Positions 9,077 through 19,845 of a stretch of DNA of 64,000 nucleotides are shown here, in pieces; the first letter of the stretch is position 1, and the number at the start of each line of letters is the position of its first letter. The position numbers and the translations under genes were made by a program. Below the pieces are notes generated by a model, which was not told the origin of the DNA, searched no databases, and was given only the letters and a program-made list of their open reading frames with translations. Source of the stretch: Pseudomonas sp. R84 (GTDB lineage Bacteria; Pseudomonadota; Gammaproteobacteria; Pseudomonadales; Pseudomonadaceae); assembly GCF_009834515.1 (NCBI RefSeq), contig NZ_CP019426.1, forward strand, positions 5,029,001-5,093,000. Direction: 5' to 3'.

Positions 9077-10585
9077 ATGCGTATCCACGTCAGTTTCATC
9101 GACCGCGTCGGCATCACCCAGGAAGTCCTGGCTATCCTCGGTGGGCGCAATCTCAATCTGGATGCGGTGGAGATGATCCCGCCAAACGTCTACATCGACG
9201 CGCCAACGTTGAGCCCGCAAGTGCTCGAAGAGCTGAAAGATGCTTTGTTTCGCGTGCTCGGCGTCGAGGCGGTAACCGTGGTCGACATCCTCCCTGGCCA
9301 GCGTCGGCACTTGCAGCTCGATGCGTTGCTGGCGGCGATGACCGACCCGGTACTCGCGCTCGACAGCGCCGGCAAGGTGCTGCTGGCCAACCCGGCGTTG
9401 ATCGCGTTGTACGGTCGTGAGCCGGCGGGTGAAAGCGTCTCTGAACTGTTCAACGATCCGGCCCTGCTCGACACCTTGCTCGAACACGGCTTCCGCCTGC
9501 CGCTGCGCGAAATCACCGTCAACGGTCAGACCTTGCTGCTCGACGCCACGCCGATCACCGACGCCGGCGCCCTGCTGACGCTGTACCAACCGAACCGCAT
9601 CGGCGAACAACTCTCGGCACTGCACCACGACCACGCCGAAGGTTTCGATGCACTGCTTGGCGAATCCCCGGCAATCCGCACGCTCAAGGCCCGCGCGCAA
9701 AGAGTCGCCGCCCTCGACGCGCCGCTTTTGATTCAAGGCGAAACCGGCACCGGCAAAGAACTGGTCGCCCGTGCCTGCCACGCGATCAGTGCGCGGCACA
9801 GCGCGCCGTTTCTGGCGTTGAACTGCGCAGCGCTACCGGAGAACCTCGCCGAAAGCGAACTGTTCGGCTACGCCCCCGGCGCCTTCACCGGCGCGGCGCG
9901 TGGCGGCAAACCGGGGCTGATGGAACTGGCCAACCAAGGCACGGTGTTTCTCGATGAGATCGGCGAAATGTCGCCGTACTTGCAGGCCAAGCTGCTGCGC
10001 TTCTTGAACGACGGCAGCTTCCGCCGGGTGGGCGGTGATCGCGAAGTGAAGGTCAACGTGCGCATCCTTAGCGCCACTCACCGTGATCTGGAGAAAATGG
10101 TCAGCGAAGGGCTGTTTCGCGAAGACCTGTTCTATCGGCTCAACGTACTCAACGTTGAAGTGCCGCCGCTGCGTGAGCGCGGCCAGGACATTCTGCTGTT
10201 GGCGCGGTATTTCATGCAGCAGGCCTGCGCGCAGATCCAGCGCCCGGTCTGCCGCCTCGCCCCCGGGACTTACCCGGCGCTGCTCGGCAATCGCTGGCCG
10301 GGCAACGTACGGCAATTGCAGAACGTGATCTTCCGCGCGGCGGCGATTTGCGAGAGCAGCCTGGTGGATATTGGCGATCTCGATATTGCGGGCACCTCGG
10401 TCGCGCGTCAGGCTGACAGCGACGTCGACAGCCTCGAGCAAGCGGTCGAGTCGTTCGAGCGAGCGCTGCTGGAAAAACTCTACGTCAGCTATCCCTCGAC
10501 CCGCCAATTGGCCAGCCGCCTGCAAACTTCGCACACCGCCATCGCCCATCGCCTGCGCAAATACGGCATCCCCAACAAGCCCTGA
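9077..10585 (+). CDS. gcsR: TyrR-type sigma-54 activator of glycine cleavage genes
   Basis: This 502-residue enhancer-binding protein has an N-terminal ACT-like domain (about 1-75), a PAS-like domain (about 80-190), a sigma-54 AAA+ domain and a C-terminal Fis/TyrR-type helix-turn-helix (about 455-500). Walker A is GETGTGKE (about 221-228), and the sigma-54 contact loop GAFTGA is intact at 268-273. It lies just upstream of gcvH on the same strand, as does P. aeruginosa PA2449 (GcsR), which activates the gcvH2 operon in response to glycine. The ATG at 9077 has no strong ribosome site. Confidence 0.88.
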   Translation: MRIHVSFIDRVGITQEVLAILGGRNLNLDAVEMIPPNVYIDAPTLSPQVLEELKDALFRVLGVEAVTVVDILPGQRRHLQLDALLAAMTDPVLALDSAGKVLLANPALIALYGREPAGESVSELFNDPALLDTLLEHGFRLPLREITVNGQTLLLDATPITDAGALLTLYQPNRIGEQLSALHHDHAEGFDALLGESPAIRTLKARAQRVAALDAPLLIQGETGTGKELVARACHAISARHSAPFLALNCAALPENLAESELFGYAPGAFTGAARGGKPGLMELANQGTVFLDEIGEMSPYLQAKLLRFLNDGSFRRVGGDREVKVNVRILSATHRDLEKMVSEGLFREDLFYRLNVLNVEVPPLRERGQDILLLARYFMQQACAQIQRPVCRLAPGTYPALLGNRWPGNVRQLQNVIFRAAAICESSLVDIGDLDIAGTSVARQADSDVDSLEQAVESFERALLEKLYVSYPSTRQLASRLQTSHTAIAHRLRKYGIPNKP

Positions 10586-10602
10586 ACCCACCACGAATCC
10601 CC

Positions 10603-10692
10603 TGTAGGAGTGAGCCTGCTCGCGATAGCGGTCTGATATTCAACATTTGCGACGTCTGACACACCGCTATCGCGAGCAGGCTCACTCCTACA
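10603..10692. repeat. Paired REP element after gcsR
   Basis: The units TGTAGGAGTGAGCCTGCTCG and its inverse face each other around a spacer of about 40 bases, with CGCGATAGCGG/CCGCTATCGCG extending the stem. It separates gcsR from the enhancer sites of gcvH and probably stops read-through. Confidence 0.85.
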
Positions 10693-10736
10693 ATGATTGT
10701 GGCGGATTCAAAATCTGCTCGAAAACGACCTCGACC

Positions 10737-10773
10737 TGTACTGAAAGCGCTACAGCGGAACGATATCGATACA
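10737..10773 (+). promoter_or_regulatory. Two tandem GcsR-like enhancer sites
   Basis: TGTACTGAAAGCGCTACA (10737-10754) and CGGAACGATATCGATACA (10756-10773) are 18-bp imperfect dyads with a period of 19 bp. They fit the GcsR site reported for P. aeruginosa, TGTAACG-N4-CGTTCCG, as I recall it; the second is in the reverse direction. Their centres lie about 180-200 bp before the predicted start of gcvH transcription, a normal enhancer distance. Confidence 0.7.
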
Positions 10774-10836
10774 TCGTCCTTCAATCACGGCTGTGCAAGG
10801 CTTTGATCCCGTTCAGCTTTTTTCCTCGCGCCCGCC

Positions 10837-10854
10837 TGTAGCGATTTCGCTACA
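10837..10854 (+). promoter_or_regulatory. Third GcsR-like site, perfect palindrome
   Basis: TGTAGCGATTTCGCTACA is a perfect 7-4-7 inverted repeat with the same 18-bp architecture as the sites 100 and 81 bases upstream. Its centre is about 100 bp before the predicted transcription start of gcvH. Confidence 0.72.
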
Positions 10855-10918
10855 CGCATCTAATCAAGTGAGCTTACAAAAACACACAACCACTTGATTT
10901 ATAACAACAAATTAAATT

Positions 10919-10934
10919 TGGCCGCATTCTTGCT
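10919..10934 (+). promoter_or_regulatory. Sigma-54 promoter of gcvH operon
   Basis: TGGCCGCATTCTTGCT has the invariant GG (-24) and GC (-12) with ten bases between them, matching TGGCAC-N5-TTGCW. It lies downstream of the GcsR-like sites and about 85 bases before gcvH, so transcription should begin near 10945. This agrees with the AAA+ GAFTGA activator encoded next door. Confidence 0.8.
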
Positions 10935-11017
10935 AATCAACCCCTCATAAATAAGGGCCTTCGCGCCCGACTATTCCACCGCGTCCACCAGACGAGTCTG
11001 GCCCCTGAGGAGTTTCC

Positions 11018-11401
11018 ATGAGCGAGTTGCGTTTTACTGAAGATCACGAATGGCTGCGCACCGAAGCTGACGGCAGCGTTACTGTCGGCATCACCGCTTT
11101 CGCGCAGAACGCCCTCGGCGACGTGGTGTTCGTGCAACTGCCTGAGCTGCAGGCTTACGAAAAAGGCGCCGAAGCCGCCACCGTGGAATCGGTGAAAGCC
11201 GCCAGCGGCGTGTACATGCCTCTCGACGGTGAAGTACTGGCGACCAACCCGGCACTGGAAGACAGCCCGGAACTGGTCAACGAAGATCCGCTGGGGCAAG
11301 GCTGGTTCTTCCGCTTCAAGCCAAGCGATGCATCGGCCGTGGCCGAACTGCTCGACCAGGACGCGTACGACCGTCTGATCAAAGCCCAAGCCGAAGCCTG
11401 A
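11018..11401 (+). CDS. gcvH: Glycine cleavage system H protein
   Basis: This 127-residue lipoyl carrier shuttles the aminomethyl group between the P, T and L proteins during glycine oxidation. The lipoylation lysine sits in the ESVKAASG motif at residue 60. A GAGGAG site precedes the start. It is the first gene of gcvH-gcvP-sdaA-gcvT behind the sigma-54 promoter, which suggests the inducible copy called gcvH2 in P. aeruginosa. Confidence 0.95.
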   Translation: MSELRFTEDHEWLRTEADGSVTVGITAFAQNALGDVVFVQLPELQAYEKGAEAATVESVKAASGVYMPLDGEVLATNPALEDSPELVNEDPLGQGWFFRFKPSDASAVAELLDQDAYDRLIKAQAEA

Positions 11402-11412
11402 GGAATACCGAC

Positions 11413-14265
11413 ATGAGCCAAATCAACCTCGGCACTGCCAACGAATTCATCGCCCGTCACATCGGCCCGCGCGCCGGTGACGAGCAAGCCATGCTCAACA
11501 GCCTCGGCTTCGACTCGCTCGAAGCCCTGAGCGCCAGCGTCATCCCGGAAAGCATCAAGGGCACCAGCGTGCTCGGCATGGACGACGGCCTCAGCGAAGC
11601 CGATGCCCTGGCGATGATCAAATCCATCGCCGACAAAAACCAGCTGTTCAAGACCTACATCGGCCAGGGCTACTACAACTGCCACACGCCGTCGCCAATC
11701 CTGCGCAACCTCCTGGAAAATCCGGCCTGGTATACCGCTTACACCCCGTACCAACCAGAAATTTCCCAGGGCCGTCTCGAAGCGCTGCTGAACTTCCAGA
11801 CCATGATCAGCGACCTCACCGGCCTGCCGATCGCCAACGCCTCCCTGCTCGACGAAGCCACCGCCGCTGCCGAAGCCATGACCTTCTGCAAACGCCTGAG
11901 CAAGAACAAGGGCAGCCACCAATTCTTCGCCTCGATCCACAGCCACCCGCAAACCCTCGACGTGCTGCGCACCCGTGCCGAGCCACTGGGCATTGAAGTT
12001 GTGGTCGGCGATGAGCGTGAACTGACCGACGTGACGCCGTTCTTCGGCGCACTGCTGCAATACCCGGCGAGCAACGGTGATGTCTTCGACTACCGCGAAC
12101 TGACCGAACGCTTCCACGCCGCCAACGCGCTGGTAGCCGTGGCCGCTGACCTGCTGGCCCTGACCTTGCTGACCGCCCCGGGCGAGTTCGGCGCTGACGT
12201 TGCCATCGGTTCCGCGCAACGCTTCGGCGTGCCGCTGGGCTTCGGTGGCCCGCACGCCGCTTACTTCTCCACCAAAGATGCGTTCAAACGCGACATGCCG
12301 GGCCGTCTGGTCGGTGTCTCCGTTGACCGTTTCGGCAAGCCGGCGCTGCGCCTGGCGATGCAGACCCGCGAGCAACACATCCGCCGCGAGAAGGCCACGT
12401 CGAACATCTGCACCGCACAAGTGCTGCTGGCCAACATCGCCAGCATGTACGCCGTCTACCACGGCCCGAAAGGCCTGACGCAGATCGCCAATCGCGTGCA
12501 TCACCTGACCGCGATTCTGGCCAAGGGCTTGACCGTGCTGGGCGCAAACGTCGAACAAGCCAGCTTCTTCGACACCCTGACCGTGGCCACCGGTGCGCAA
12601 ACCGCCGCACTGCACGACAAGGCGCACACGGCGCAGATCAACCTGCGCGTGATCGACGCTCAGCGTCTGGGCCTGTCGGTCGACGAAACCACCACGCAGG
12701 CTGACATCGAAACCCTGTGGGGCCTGTTCGCCGACGGCAAGACCCTGCCGGACTTCGCTGCTCTCGCCGCCTCGGTTCAAAGCACTATTCCTGCTGCGCT
12801 GGTACGTCAGTCGCCAATCCTCAGCCACCCGGTGTTCAATCGTTATCACTCGGAAACCGAGCTGATGCGCTACCTGCGCAAACTGGCGGACAAGGATCTG
12901 GCGCTGGATCGCACCATGATCCCGCTGGGCTCGTGCACCATGAAACTCAACGCCGCCAGCGAAATGATCCCGGTGACCTGGGCTGAATTCGGTGCGCTGC
13001 ACCCGTTCGCCCCGGCCGCACAAAGTGCCGGTTACCAGCAACTGACCGATGAGCTGGAAGCGATGCTTTGCGCCGCCACCGGTTACGACGCGATCTCGCT
13101 GCAACCGAACGCCGGTTCGCAAGGTGAATACGCTGGCCTGCTGGCGATCCGCGCCTATCACCAGAGCCGCGGCGATGAGCGCCGCGACATCTGCCTGATC
13201 CCCTCGTCCGCCCACGGCACCAACCCGGCCACCGCCAACATGGCGGGCATGCGCGTGGTCGTGACCGCGTGCGATGCCCGCGGCAACGTCGACATCGAAG
13301 ACCTGCGCGCCAAAGCCATCGAGCACCGCGAACACCTCGCCGCGCTGATGATCACGTACCCGTCGACCCACGGCGTGTTCGAAGAAGGCATCCGCGAAAT
13401 CTGCGGGATCATTCATGACAACGGCGGCCAGGTGTACATCGACGGCGCCAACATGAACGCGATGGTCGGCCTCTGCGCACCGGGTAAGTTCGGCGGCGAC
13501 GTCTCGCACCTGAACCTGCACAAAACTTTCTGCATCCCCCACGGCGGTGGCGGCCCGGGCGTCGGCCCGATTGGCGTCAAATCGCACTTGACCCCGTTCC
13601 TGCCCGGCCACGGCCAGATGGAACGCAAGGAAGGCGCGGTCTGCGCGGCACCGTTCGGCAGCGCAAGCATTCTGCCGATCACTTGGATGTACATTCGCAT
13701 GATGGGCGGCGCAGGCCTGAAACGCGCTTCGCAACTGGCGATCCTCAACGCCAACTACATTTCCCGTCGCCTCGAAGAGCACTATCCAGTGCTGTACACC
13801 GGCAGCAACGGTCTGGTGGCGCACGAATGCATCCTCGATCTGCGTCCGTTGAAAGACAGCAGCGGCATCAGCGTCGATGACGTCGCCAAGCGCCTGATCG
13901 ACTTCGGCTTCCACGCCCCGACCATGTCATTCCCGGTTGCTGGCACGCTGATGATCGAGCCGACCGAAAGCGAATCCAAGGAAGAACTGGACCGCTTCTG
14001 CGACGCCATGATCCGCATCCGCGAAGAAATCCGCGCGGTGGAAAACGGTACGCTGGACAAGGACGACAACCCGCTGAAAAACGCCCCGCACACAGCGGCT
14101 GAGCTGGTTGGCGAGTGGACTCACCCGTACAGCCGCGAGCAGGCCGTTTATCCGGTAGCATCGCTGATTGAAGGCAAATACTGGCCACCGGTCGGTCGCG
14201 TCGACAACGTCTTCGGTGATCGCAACCTGGTGTGCGCCTGCCCGTCGATCGAAAGCTACGCTTAA
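11413..14265 (+). CDS. gcvP: Glycine dehydrogenase (decarboxylating), P protein
   Basis: This 950-residue pyridoxal-phosphate enzyme decarboxylates glycine and loads the aminomethyl group onto lipoyl-GcvH. It is the single-chain form, with both halves fused. The pyridoxal-phosphate lysine is in [16 protein letters not shown] (Lys704), and the glycine-rich loop follows it. It starts 11 bases after gcvH. Together with GcvH and GcvT it forms the specific part of the glycine cleavage complex. Confidence 0.97.
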   Translation: MSQINLGTANEFIARHIGPRAGDEQAMLNSLGFDSLEALSASVIPESIKGTSVLGMDDGLSEADALAMIKSIADKNQLFKTYIGQGYYNCHTPSPILRNLLENPAWYTAYTPYQPEISQGRLEALLNFQTMISDLTGLPIANASLLDEATAAAEAMTFCKRLSKNKGSHQFFASIHSHPQTLDVLRTRAEPLGIEVVVGDERELTDVTPFFGALLQYPASNGDVFDYRELTERFHAANALVAVAADLLALTLLTAPGEFGADVAIGSAQRFGVPLGFGGPHAAYFSTKDAFKRDMPGRLVGVSVDRFGKPALRLAMQTREQHIRREKATSNICTAQVLLANIASMYAVYHGPKGLTQIANRVHHLTAILAKGLTVLGANVEQASFFDTLTVATGAQTAALHDKAHTAQINLRVIDAQRLGLSVDETTTQADIETLWGLFADGKTLPDFAALAASVQSTIPAALVRQSPILSHPVFNRYHSETELMRYLRKLADKDLALDRTMIPLGSCTMKLNAASEMIPVTWAEFGALHPFAPAAQSAGYQQLTDELEAMLCAATGYDAISLQPNAGSQGEYAGLLAIRAYHQSRGDERRDICLIPSSAHGTNPATANMAGMRVVVTACDARGNVDIEDLRAKAIEHREHLAALMITYPSTHGVFEEGIREICGIIHDNGGQVYIDGANMNAMVGLCAPGKFGGDVSHLNLHKTFCIPHGGGGPGVGPIGVKSHLTPFLPGHGQMERKEGAVCAAPFGSASILPITWMYIRMMGGAGLKRASQLAILNANYISRRLEEHYPVLYTGSNGLVAHECILDLRPLKDSSGISVDDVAKRLIDFGFHAPTMSFPVAGTLMIEPTESESKEELDRFCDAMIRIREEIRAVENGTLDKDDNPLKNAPHTAAELVGEWTHPYSREQAVYPVASLIEGKYWPPVGRVDNVFGDRNLVCACPSIESYA

Positions 14266-14317
14266 TGGAATGAGGGGCAGGAATACCTGCCTCTTTCTCC
14301 AGAACACCACAAATCCC

Positions 14318-14407
14318 TGTGGGAGCTGGCTTGCCAGCGATGAGGGTGGATCAGCCTACATCTTTGTTGCCTGACCCACCGCCATCGCTGGCAAGCCAGC
14401 TCCCACA
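14318..14407. repeat. Paired REP element between gcvP and sdaA
   Basis: The units TGTGGGAGCTGGCTTGCCAG and its inverse face each other around a spacer of about 40 bases. In P. aeruginosa, glyA2 lies between these two genes; here only this repeat is present. Confidence 0.85.
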
Positions 14408-14468
14408 AGGAACGCATCAAGCCTGATATTTCCGCCAATTCCTATAACAAGAAACCGGAGAACCACTC

Positions 14469-15845
<1,377 letters not shown>

Positions 15846-15887
15846 GCCTTATTCAACTCGGCCTCCCTCAGGGAGACGATCGTACTT

Positions 15888-15960
15888 AGCCCCCTCTCCC
15901 CCCGGGAGAGAAACGTAACTAGCTCCCTCTCCCTCCGGGAGAGGGCTGGGGTGAGGGGCC
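15888..15960. repeat. Partial copies of the composite repeat ends
   Basis: Two right-hand ends are stacked here: CCCCCTCTCCCCCCGGGAGAG (15891-15911) and CTCCCTCTCCCTCCGGGAGA (15921-15940), followed by GGGCTGGGGTGAGGGG. No left end or core is visible, so this is a degraded or partial copy lying between sdaA and gcvT. Confidence 0.7.
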
Positions 15961-16012
15961 TTTGATCTTGATCTAGCCCCGACCCTCGAACCACATTTTC
16001 AAGGAGCCACGC

Positions 16013-17137
16013 ATGTCCACCGAACAACTGTCGAAAACCCCGCTGCACGCTCTGCACCTCGAACTCGGCGCCCGCATGGTGCCGTTCGCCGGCTACGACA
16101 TGCCGGTGCAGTACCCGCTTGGCGTGATGAAAGAACACCAACACACCCGTGAGCAGGCCGGGCTGTTCGATGTCTCGCACATGGGCCAGATTCGCCTGAC
16201 CGGCGCCAACGCCGCCAAAGCCCTGGAAACCCTGGTGCCGGTGGACATCATCGACCTGCCGGTGGGTATGCAGCGTTACGCGATGTTCACCAACGAGACC
16301 GGTGGCATTCTCGACGACCTGATGGTCGCCAATCTCGGCAACGACGAACTGTTCCTGGTGGTTAACGCCGCGTGCAAGGATCAGGATCTTGCACATTTGC
16401 AAAAACACATCGGGGATCAGTGCACCATTACGGAGCTGTTCGAAGAGCGTGCACTGCTGGCATTGCAAGGTCCGGCGGCGGTCACCGTGCTGGCGCGACT
16501 GGCACCTTCGGTTGAAAAAATGACTTTTATGCAGTTCACCCGTGTGAGTCTGCTGGGTGTCGACTGCTTCGTCAGCCGTTCGGGCTACACCGGTGAAGAC
16601 GGTTTCGAAATCTCCGTTCCGGCCGCCGACGCGGAAAAACTCGCCCGCGCCCTGCTCGCTGAACCGGAAGTCCAGGCCATCGGCCTCGGTGCCCGCGATT
16701 CGCTGCGCCTGGAAGCCGGCCTGTGCCTGTATGGCCACGACATGAACACCGAGACCACGCCGATCGAAGCCAGCCTGTTATGGGCGATCTCCAAGCCACG
16801 CCGCGCTGATGGCGCGCGGGCAGGCGGTTTCCCGGGCGCGGAGAACGTTTTCGCCCAGCAACAGAATGGCGTAGCGCGCAAACGCGTCGGCCTGCTGCCA
16901 CAAGAACGTACACCCGTGCGTGAAGGCGCAGAAATCGTCAACGAAGCCGGCGAGATCATCGGCAGCGTGTGCAGCGGCGGTTTCGGTCCGACACTGGGCG
17001 GGCCGTTGGCAATGGGTTACCTCGACAGTGCTTATGTCACGCTCGATACAGCGGTCTGGGCAATCGTACGTGGGAAAAAGGTGCAAATGCTTGTAAGCAA
17101 AATGCCATTTGTTCCACAACGCTACTATCGCGGTTGA
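16013..17137 (+). CDS. gcvT: Glycine cleavage system T protein (aminomethyltransferase)
   Basis: This 374-residue enzyme releases ammonia from aminomethyl-lipoyl-GcvH and passes the one-carbon unit to tetrahydrofolate. The N-terminal folate-binding domain contains GMVPFAGYDMPVQYP-like and FDVSHMG motifs, and the usual C-terminal barrel domain follows. A good AAGGAG site lies about ten bases before the ATG. It is the last gene of the operon. No lpd (L protein) lies nearby; that subunit is normally shared and encoded elsewhere. Confidence 0.95.
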   Translation: MSTEQLSKTPLHALHLELGARMVPFAGYDMPVQYPLGVMKEHQHTREQAGLFDVSHMGQIRLTGANAAKALETLVPVDIIDLPVGMQRYAMFTNETGGILDDLMVANLGNDELFLVVNAACKDQDLAHLQKHIGDQCTITELFEERALLALQGPAAVTVLARLAPSVEKMTFMQFTRVSLLGVDCFVSRSGYTGEDGFEISVPAADAEKLARALLAEPEVQAIGLGARDSLRLEAGLCLYGHDMNTETTPIEASLLWAISKPRRADGARAGGFPGAENVFAQQQNGVARKRVGLLPQERTPVREGAEIVNEAGEIIGSVCSGGFGPTLGGPLAMGYLDSAYVTLDTAVWAIVRGKKVQMLVSKMPFVPQRYYRG

Positions 17138-17540
17138 TTGACTGTTTCTATAAGTAACGCGATTGCGTAATGCATGCACTAATGTGTAACGCAATCGCCA
17201 CAAAAAAGTGCATTTTCTAACATCCGATTCGAATATGAACTTTGCTTATAACGTTCGAAAACAATTGAACAAACGAATCGTCTAAGCCGCACTAGTGGAA
17301 TGACTAACTGCCAGCAAGCACAGCAAATCCGGGGCCTTCACGGGGCTTGTTTTTTCTCCCGTAGTTGGCGTAGAGTTTCTCCACTGTGTTTGCATGGGTC
17401 AGCTTGGAATCGTGACCTGGGCAGTAGCCTATAAGTTAGCTACATCCCGTTCGACGTCTTCTTACTCTCCTGCAACCAGCCCCAGTACTCTTTCATGTGA
17501 AGGAGACTGTCATTAATTTTTGCGTCAAAGGAAATAAGAA
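17138..17540. other. gcvT-csp intergenic region with inverted repeat and long leader
   Basis: These 403 bases hold no gene. A 10-bp inverted repeat GCGATTGCGT/ACGCAATCGC (17159-17168 and 17189-17198) is close to gcvT. The remaining 300 bases are AT-richer than the surroundings and probably contain the promoter and the long 5' untranslated leader usual for cspA-type genes. The AAAGGAAATAAGAA ribosome site ends the region. I could not place a cold-box motif. Confidence 0.5.
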
Positions 17541-17753
17541 ATGTCCACACGTCAGAGCGGTACCGTCAAGTGGTTTAACGACGAGAAAGGTTTTGGTTTT
17601 ATCACTCCAGAAAGCGGTCCGGATCTGTTCGTGCATTTCCGCGCCATTCAGGGCAACGGCTTCAAAAGCCTGAAAGAAGGCCAGAAAGTGACCTTCGTTG
17701 CTGTGCAGGGCCAGAAAGGCATGCAGGCTGACGAAGTACAAGCAGAAGCCTGA
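17541..17753 (+). CDS. CspA-family cold-shock protein
   Basis: This 70-residue single cold-shock-domain protein binds single-stranded RNA and DNA and acts as an RNA chaperone. Both RNA-binding motifs are present: KGFGFI (RNP1, about residues 16-21) and DLFVHF (RNP2, about 28-33). The length is normal for CspA/CapB proteins. A strong terminator follows at 17766-17800, so the message is monocistronic. Which paralogue it is cannot be settled from sequence alone. Confidence 0.93.
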   Translation: MSTRQSGTVKWFNDEKGFGFITPESGPDLFVHFRAIQGNGFKSLKEGQKVTFVAVQGQKGMQADEVQAEA

Positions 17754-17765
17754 TTTTCTGTTACG

Positions 17766-17800
17766 AAAAAGCCCCTGTTATTGATATCAGGGGCTTTTTT
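17766..17800 (+). terminator. Rho-independent terminator of csp gene
   Basis: The stem AAAAAGCCCCTG/CAGGGGCTTTTT closes a 10-base loop and ends in a run of six T residues, 12 bases after the stop codon. Confidence 0.92.
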
Positions 17801-17850
17801 GTGCGCGCGAATCCGTAAAATGGCGCTTCATTTTGCGTCCAGAGGCTGCC

Positions 17851-18339
17851 ATGTCGAAAAACCTGCTCACGCCCCAAGGGAACTTTCCTCCCGTTGGCCT
17901 TGGTCGTCGTCTGGCAGCGATGTTCTATGACTTCCTGTTGTGCACTGCCCTGTTGATCGTGACCGGTGGCATCTACAAGATGATCCAGGCGGCAATCATC
18001 GGCGAAGAGCGACTGCGGATCATGACCGACGCCGGCAAGCTCGATGGCGATCCTCTGTATTCGACAGTGCTGCTGCTGGTGCTGTTTGGATTTTTCGCCA
18101 AGTTCTGGACCCATGGCGGGCAGACATTGGGCATGCAGGTGTGGGGGATCCGCGTGCAGAACGCCAACGGCACGGCAATCAGCCTGTGGCAGGCGCTGCT
18201 GCGCTTCATGGTGTCGATTGCGTCGTGGTTGTGCGTGGGGCTGGGGTTCTTCTGGTCGCTGTATGACAAGCAGAAGCGCACGTGGCATGACATCTATTCC
18301 GATACTCGCGTGGTGCGAGTCCCGAAGAAACAAAAGTAA
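17851..18339 (+). CDS. RDD-family membrane protein
   Basis: This 162-residue protein has three likely transmembrane segments and the RDD-family pattern: PVGLGRRLAAMFYDFLL near the N terminus and QTLGMQVWGIRV in the middle. The ATG at 17851 is chosen over an upstream in-frame start because it follows an AGAGGCTG site and fits family lengths. The function of RDD proteins is mostly unknown; some are thought to be transporters. It stands alone between a terminator and a repeat. Confidence 0.85.
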   Translation: MSKNLLTPQGNFPPVGLGRRLAAMFYDFLLCTALLIVTGGIYKMIQAAIIGEERLRIMTDAGKLDGDPLYSTVLLLVLFGFFAKFWTHGGQTLGMQVWGIRVQNANGTAISLWQALLRFMVSIASWLCVGLGFFWSLYDKQKRTWHDIYSDTRVVRVPKKQK

Positions 18340-18349
18340 GCGCCCATAA

Positions 18350-18419
18350 AAAAAGATCGTAGCCTGCGGCAGCTCCTACACCGAACTATTTAGGAGCTGC
18401 CGGAGGCTGCGATCTTTTG
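18350..18419. repeat. Palindromic repeat, GATCGCAGCCT/AGCTCCTACA family, copy 1
   Basis: AAAAGATCGTAGCCTGCGGC and its inverse face each other through AGCTCCTACA arms around a short loop. It lies between the convergent RDD gene and nadA and probably works as a bidirectional terminator because A and T runs flank the stem. Relatives lie at 29276-29351 and 49432-49505. Confidence 0.85.
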
Positions 18420-18422
18420 CTT

Positions 18423-19481
18423 TCAGGCGTTACCGGCCAGCTTCATCCGCGCTGCCTGGGTAAAGTCGAGCATGCGCTTCAACGGCCGAATCGCCTGCGG
18501 AATCAACGCCGGATCAACAAAGATCTCATTCGTGCCTTCCTTCAAGCTCTTGAGCGTGCGCTCAAGGGTGTTCATGGCCATCCACGGGCAATGCGCGCAA
18601 CTGCGGCAGGCTGCGCCGTTACCGGCAGTTGGCGCCTCGATAAAGACCTTGTCCGGGCACAACTGCTGCATCTTGTAGAAGATGCCACGGTCGGTCGCGA
18701 CGATCAGCGTCTTGTTCGGCAGGCTCTGCGCGGCAGCGATCAACTGACTCGTAGAACCGACGGCGTCCGCCAACTCGATCACCGACGTTGGCGATTCCGG
18801 GTGCACGAGGATCGCAGCATCCGGGTACAACGCTTTCATGTCTTCGAGCTGCTTGGACTTGAACTCCTCGTGAACGATGCAGGCACCGTCCCACAGCAGC
18901 ATGTCGGCGCCGGTCTTGCGCTGAATATAGGTGCCGAGGTGCTTGTCCGGCCCCCAGATGATGGTCTCGCCGTTGTCCATCAGACTTTCGACGATTTCCA
19001 GCGCGCAACTCGACGTCACTACCCAGTCAGCCCGGGCTTTGACCGCCGCAGAAGTGTTGGCATAGACCACCACCGTGCGCTCCGGGTGCTGATCACAGAA
19101 CGCCGAGAACTCGTCGACCGGGCAACCCAGATCCAGCGAGCAAGTCGCCTCCAGGGTTGGCATCAGCACGCGTTTTTCCGGGTTGAGAATCTTCGCGGTC
19201 TCGCCCATGAACTTCACGCCGGCGACCACCACGGTCTTCGCCGGGTGAGCGTTACCGAAGCGAGCCATTTCCAGGGAGTCAGAGACACAGCCACCGGTTT
19301 CTTCGGCCAAAGCCTGAATCACCGGGTCGCAATAAAAGTGGGCCACCAGCACCGCGTCCTGAGCCTTGAGCTCGGCGGCGATGGCAGAACGGTAATAAGC
19401 CTCTTCCTCGGCCGTCAGCGGTTTGGGCTGTTTGGCATCGAGATGGGCTTGAACCAGAAGGCGTTCGGAAATCTGCGTCAT
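18423..19481 (-). CDS. nadA: Quinolinate synthase
   Basis: NadA condenses iminoaspartate with dihydroxyacetone phosphate to make quinolinate in NAD biosynthesis. The start at 19481 (MTQISERL) gives 352 residues, the family length; upstream in-frame codons would add an unlikely cysteine- and arginine-rich tail. The three [4Fe-4S] cysteines are visible in [17 protein letters not shown] and CRSCAHCPW. It stands as a single gene ending in a palindromic repeat. Confidence 0.95.
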   Translation of the reverse strand: MTQISERLLVQAHLDAKQPKPLTAEEEAYYRSAIAAELKAQDAVLVAHFYCDPVIQALAEETGGCVSDSLEMARFGNAHPAKTVVVAGVKFMGETAKILNPEKRVLMPTLEATCSLDLGCPVDEFSAFCDQHPERTVVVYANTSAAVKARADWVVTSSCALEIVESLMDNGETIIWGPDKHLGTYIQRKTGADMLLWDGACIVHEEFKSKQLEDMKALYPDAAILVHPESPTSVIELADAVGSTSQLIAAAQSLPNKTLIVATDRGIFYKMQQLCPDKVFIEAPTAGNGAACRSCAHCPWMAMNTLERTLKSLKEGTNEIFVDPALIPQAIRPLKRMLDFTQAARMKLAGNA

Positions 19482-19689
19482 GTTCGCAAGACCTGCAGGC
19501 GCGTTCGCGCGAAAGTCGAGTATACACCCGGCTCCGGACCGCTTGAGGGTACCGCCGGGAGAGTGAGTATTATCAGGCACGGACAGCATTGAAGCTGCGC
19601 AAGGCTACAGAATATCCCGTTGATACAAAAGATGATTCTGACCTGCGTCAGCGCTGCGGGTATTGAAATAACGCGGAGCGAAATTGCAG

Positions 19690-19733
19690 GCAAAAAAAAA
19701 CCCGGAAATCCTCACTTTCGTGGGCCTTCCGGA
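19690..19733 (-). terminator. Terminator of tRNA-Lys transcript
   Basis: On the minus strand a CCGGAA/TTCCGG stem with a long loop is followed by nine or more T residues, about 20 bases beyond the tRNA 3' end. Confidence 0.75.
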
Positions 19734-19752
19734 TTTTCTAAACCGCCAAATA

Positions 19753-19828
19753 TGGTGGGTCGTGTGGGATTCGAACCTACGACCAATTGGTTAAAAGCCA
19801 ACTGCTCTACCAACTGAGCTAACGACCC
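19753..19828 (-). tRNA. tRNA-Lys (anticodon TTT)
   Basis: The minus strand reads as a complete 76-base cloverleaf starting GGGTCGTTAGCTCAG and ending ACGACCCA plus an encoded CCA. The acceptor arms GGGTCGT/ACGACCC pair fully. The anticodon loop CTTTTAA gives anticodon TTT between the TTGG/CCAA stem arms. The T arm GTAGG-TTCGAAT-CC(C)AC is standard. Confidence 0.97.
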
Positions 19829-19845
19829 GCTGTGTGGTGGCGCGT

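Larger units (their letters stand above)
10586..11017. other. gcsR-gcvH intergenic control region
   Basis: These 432 bases contain no gene. In order they hold a REP pair (10603-10692), three 18-bp GcsR-like sites, a sigma-54 promoter and an RNA leader of about 70 bases with a CCAGAC/GTCTGG hairpin (10988-11001) just before the GAGGAG ribosome site of gcvH. Confidence 0.8.

Noticed and set aside
10945..11017. Glycine riboswitch before gcvH
   Set aside because: The leader of about 70 bases is too short and lacks the conserved core. A sigma-54 promoter with GcsR sites already explains glycine control.
11155..13914. A 919-codon open frame on the minus strand
   Set aside because: It lies fully opposite gcvH and gcvP and its product is a low-complexity His/Arg/Val/Asp mixture. 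The plus strand encodes complete, well-known enzymes.
19753..19828. tRNA-Lys as an attachment site for an integrated element
   Set aside because: No integrase gene and no duplicated tRNA 3' end were found on either side; the neighbours are housekeeping genes.
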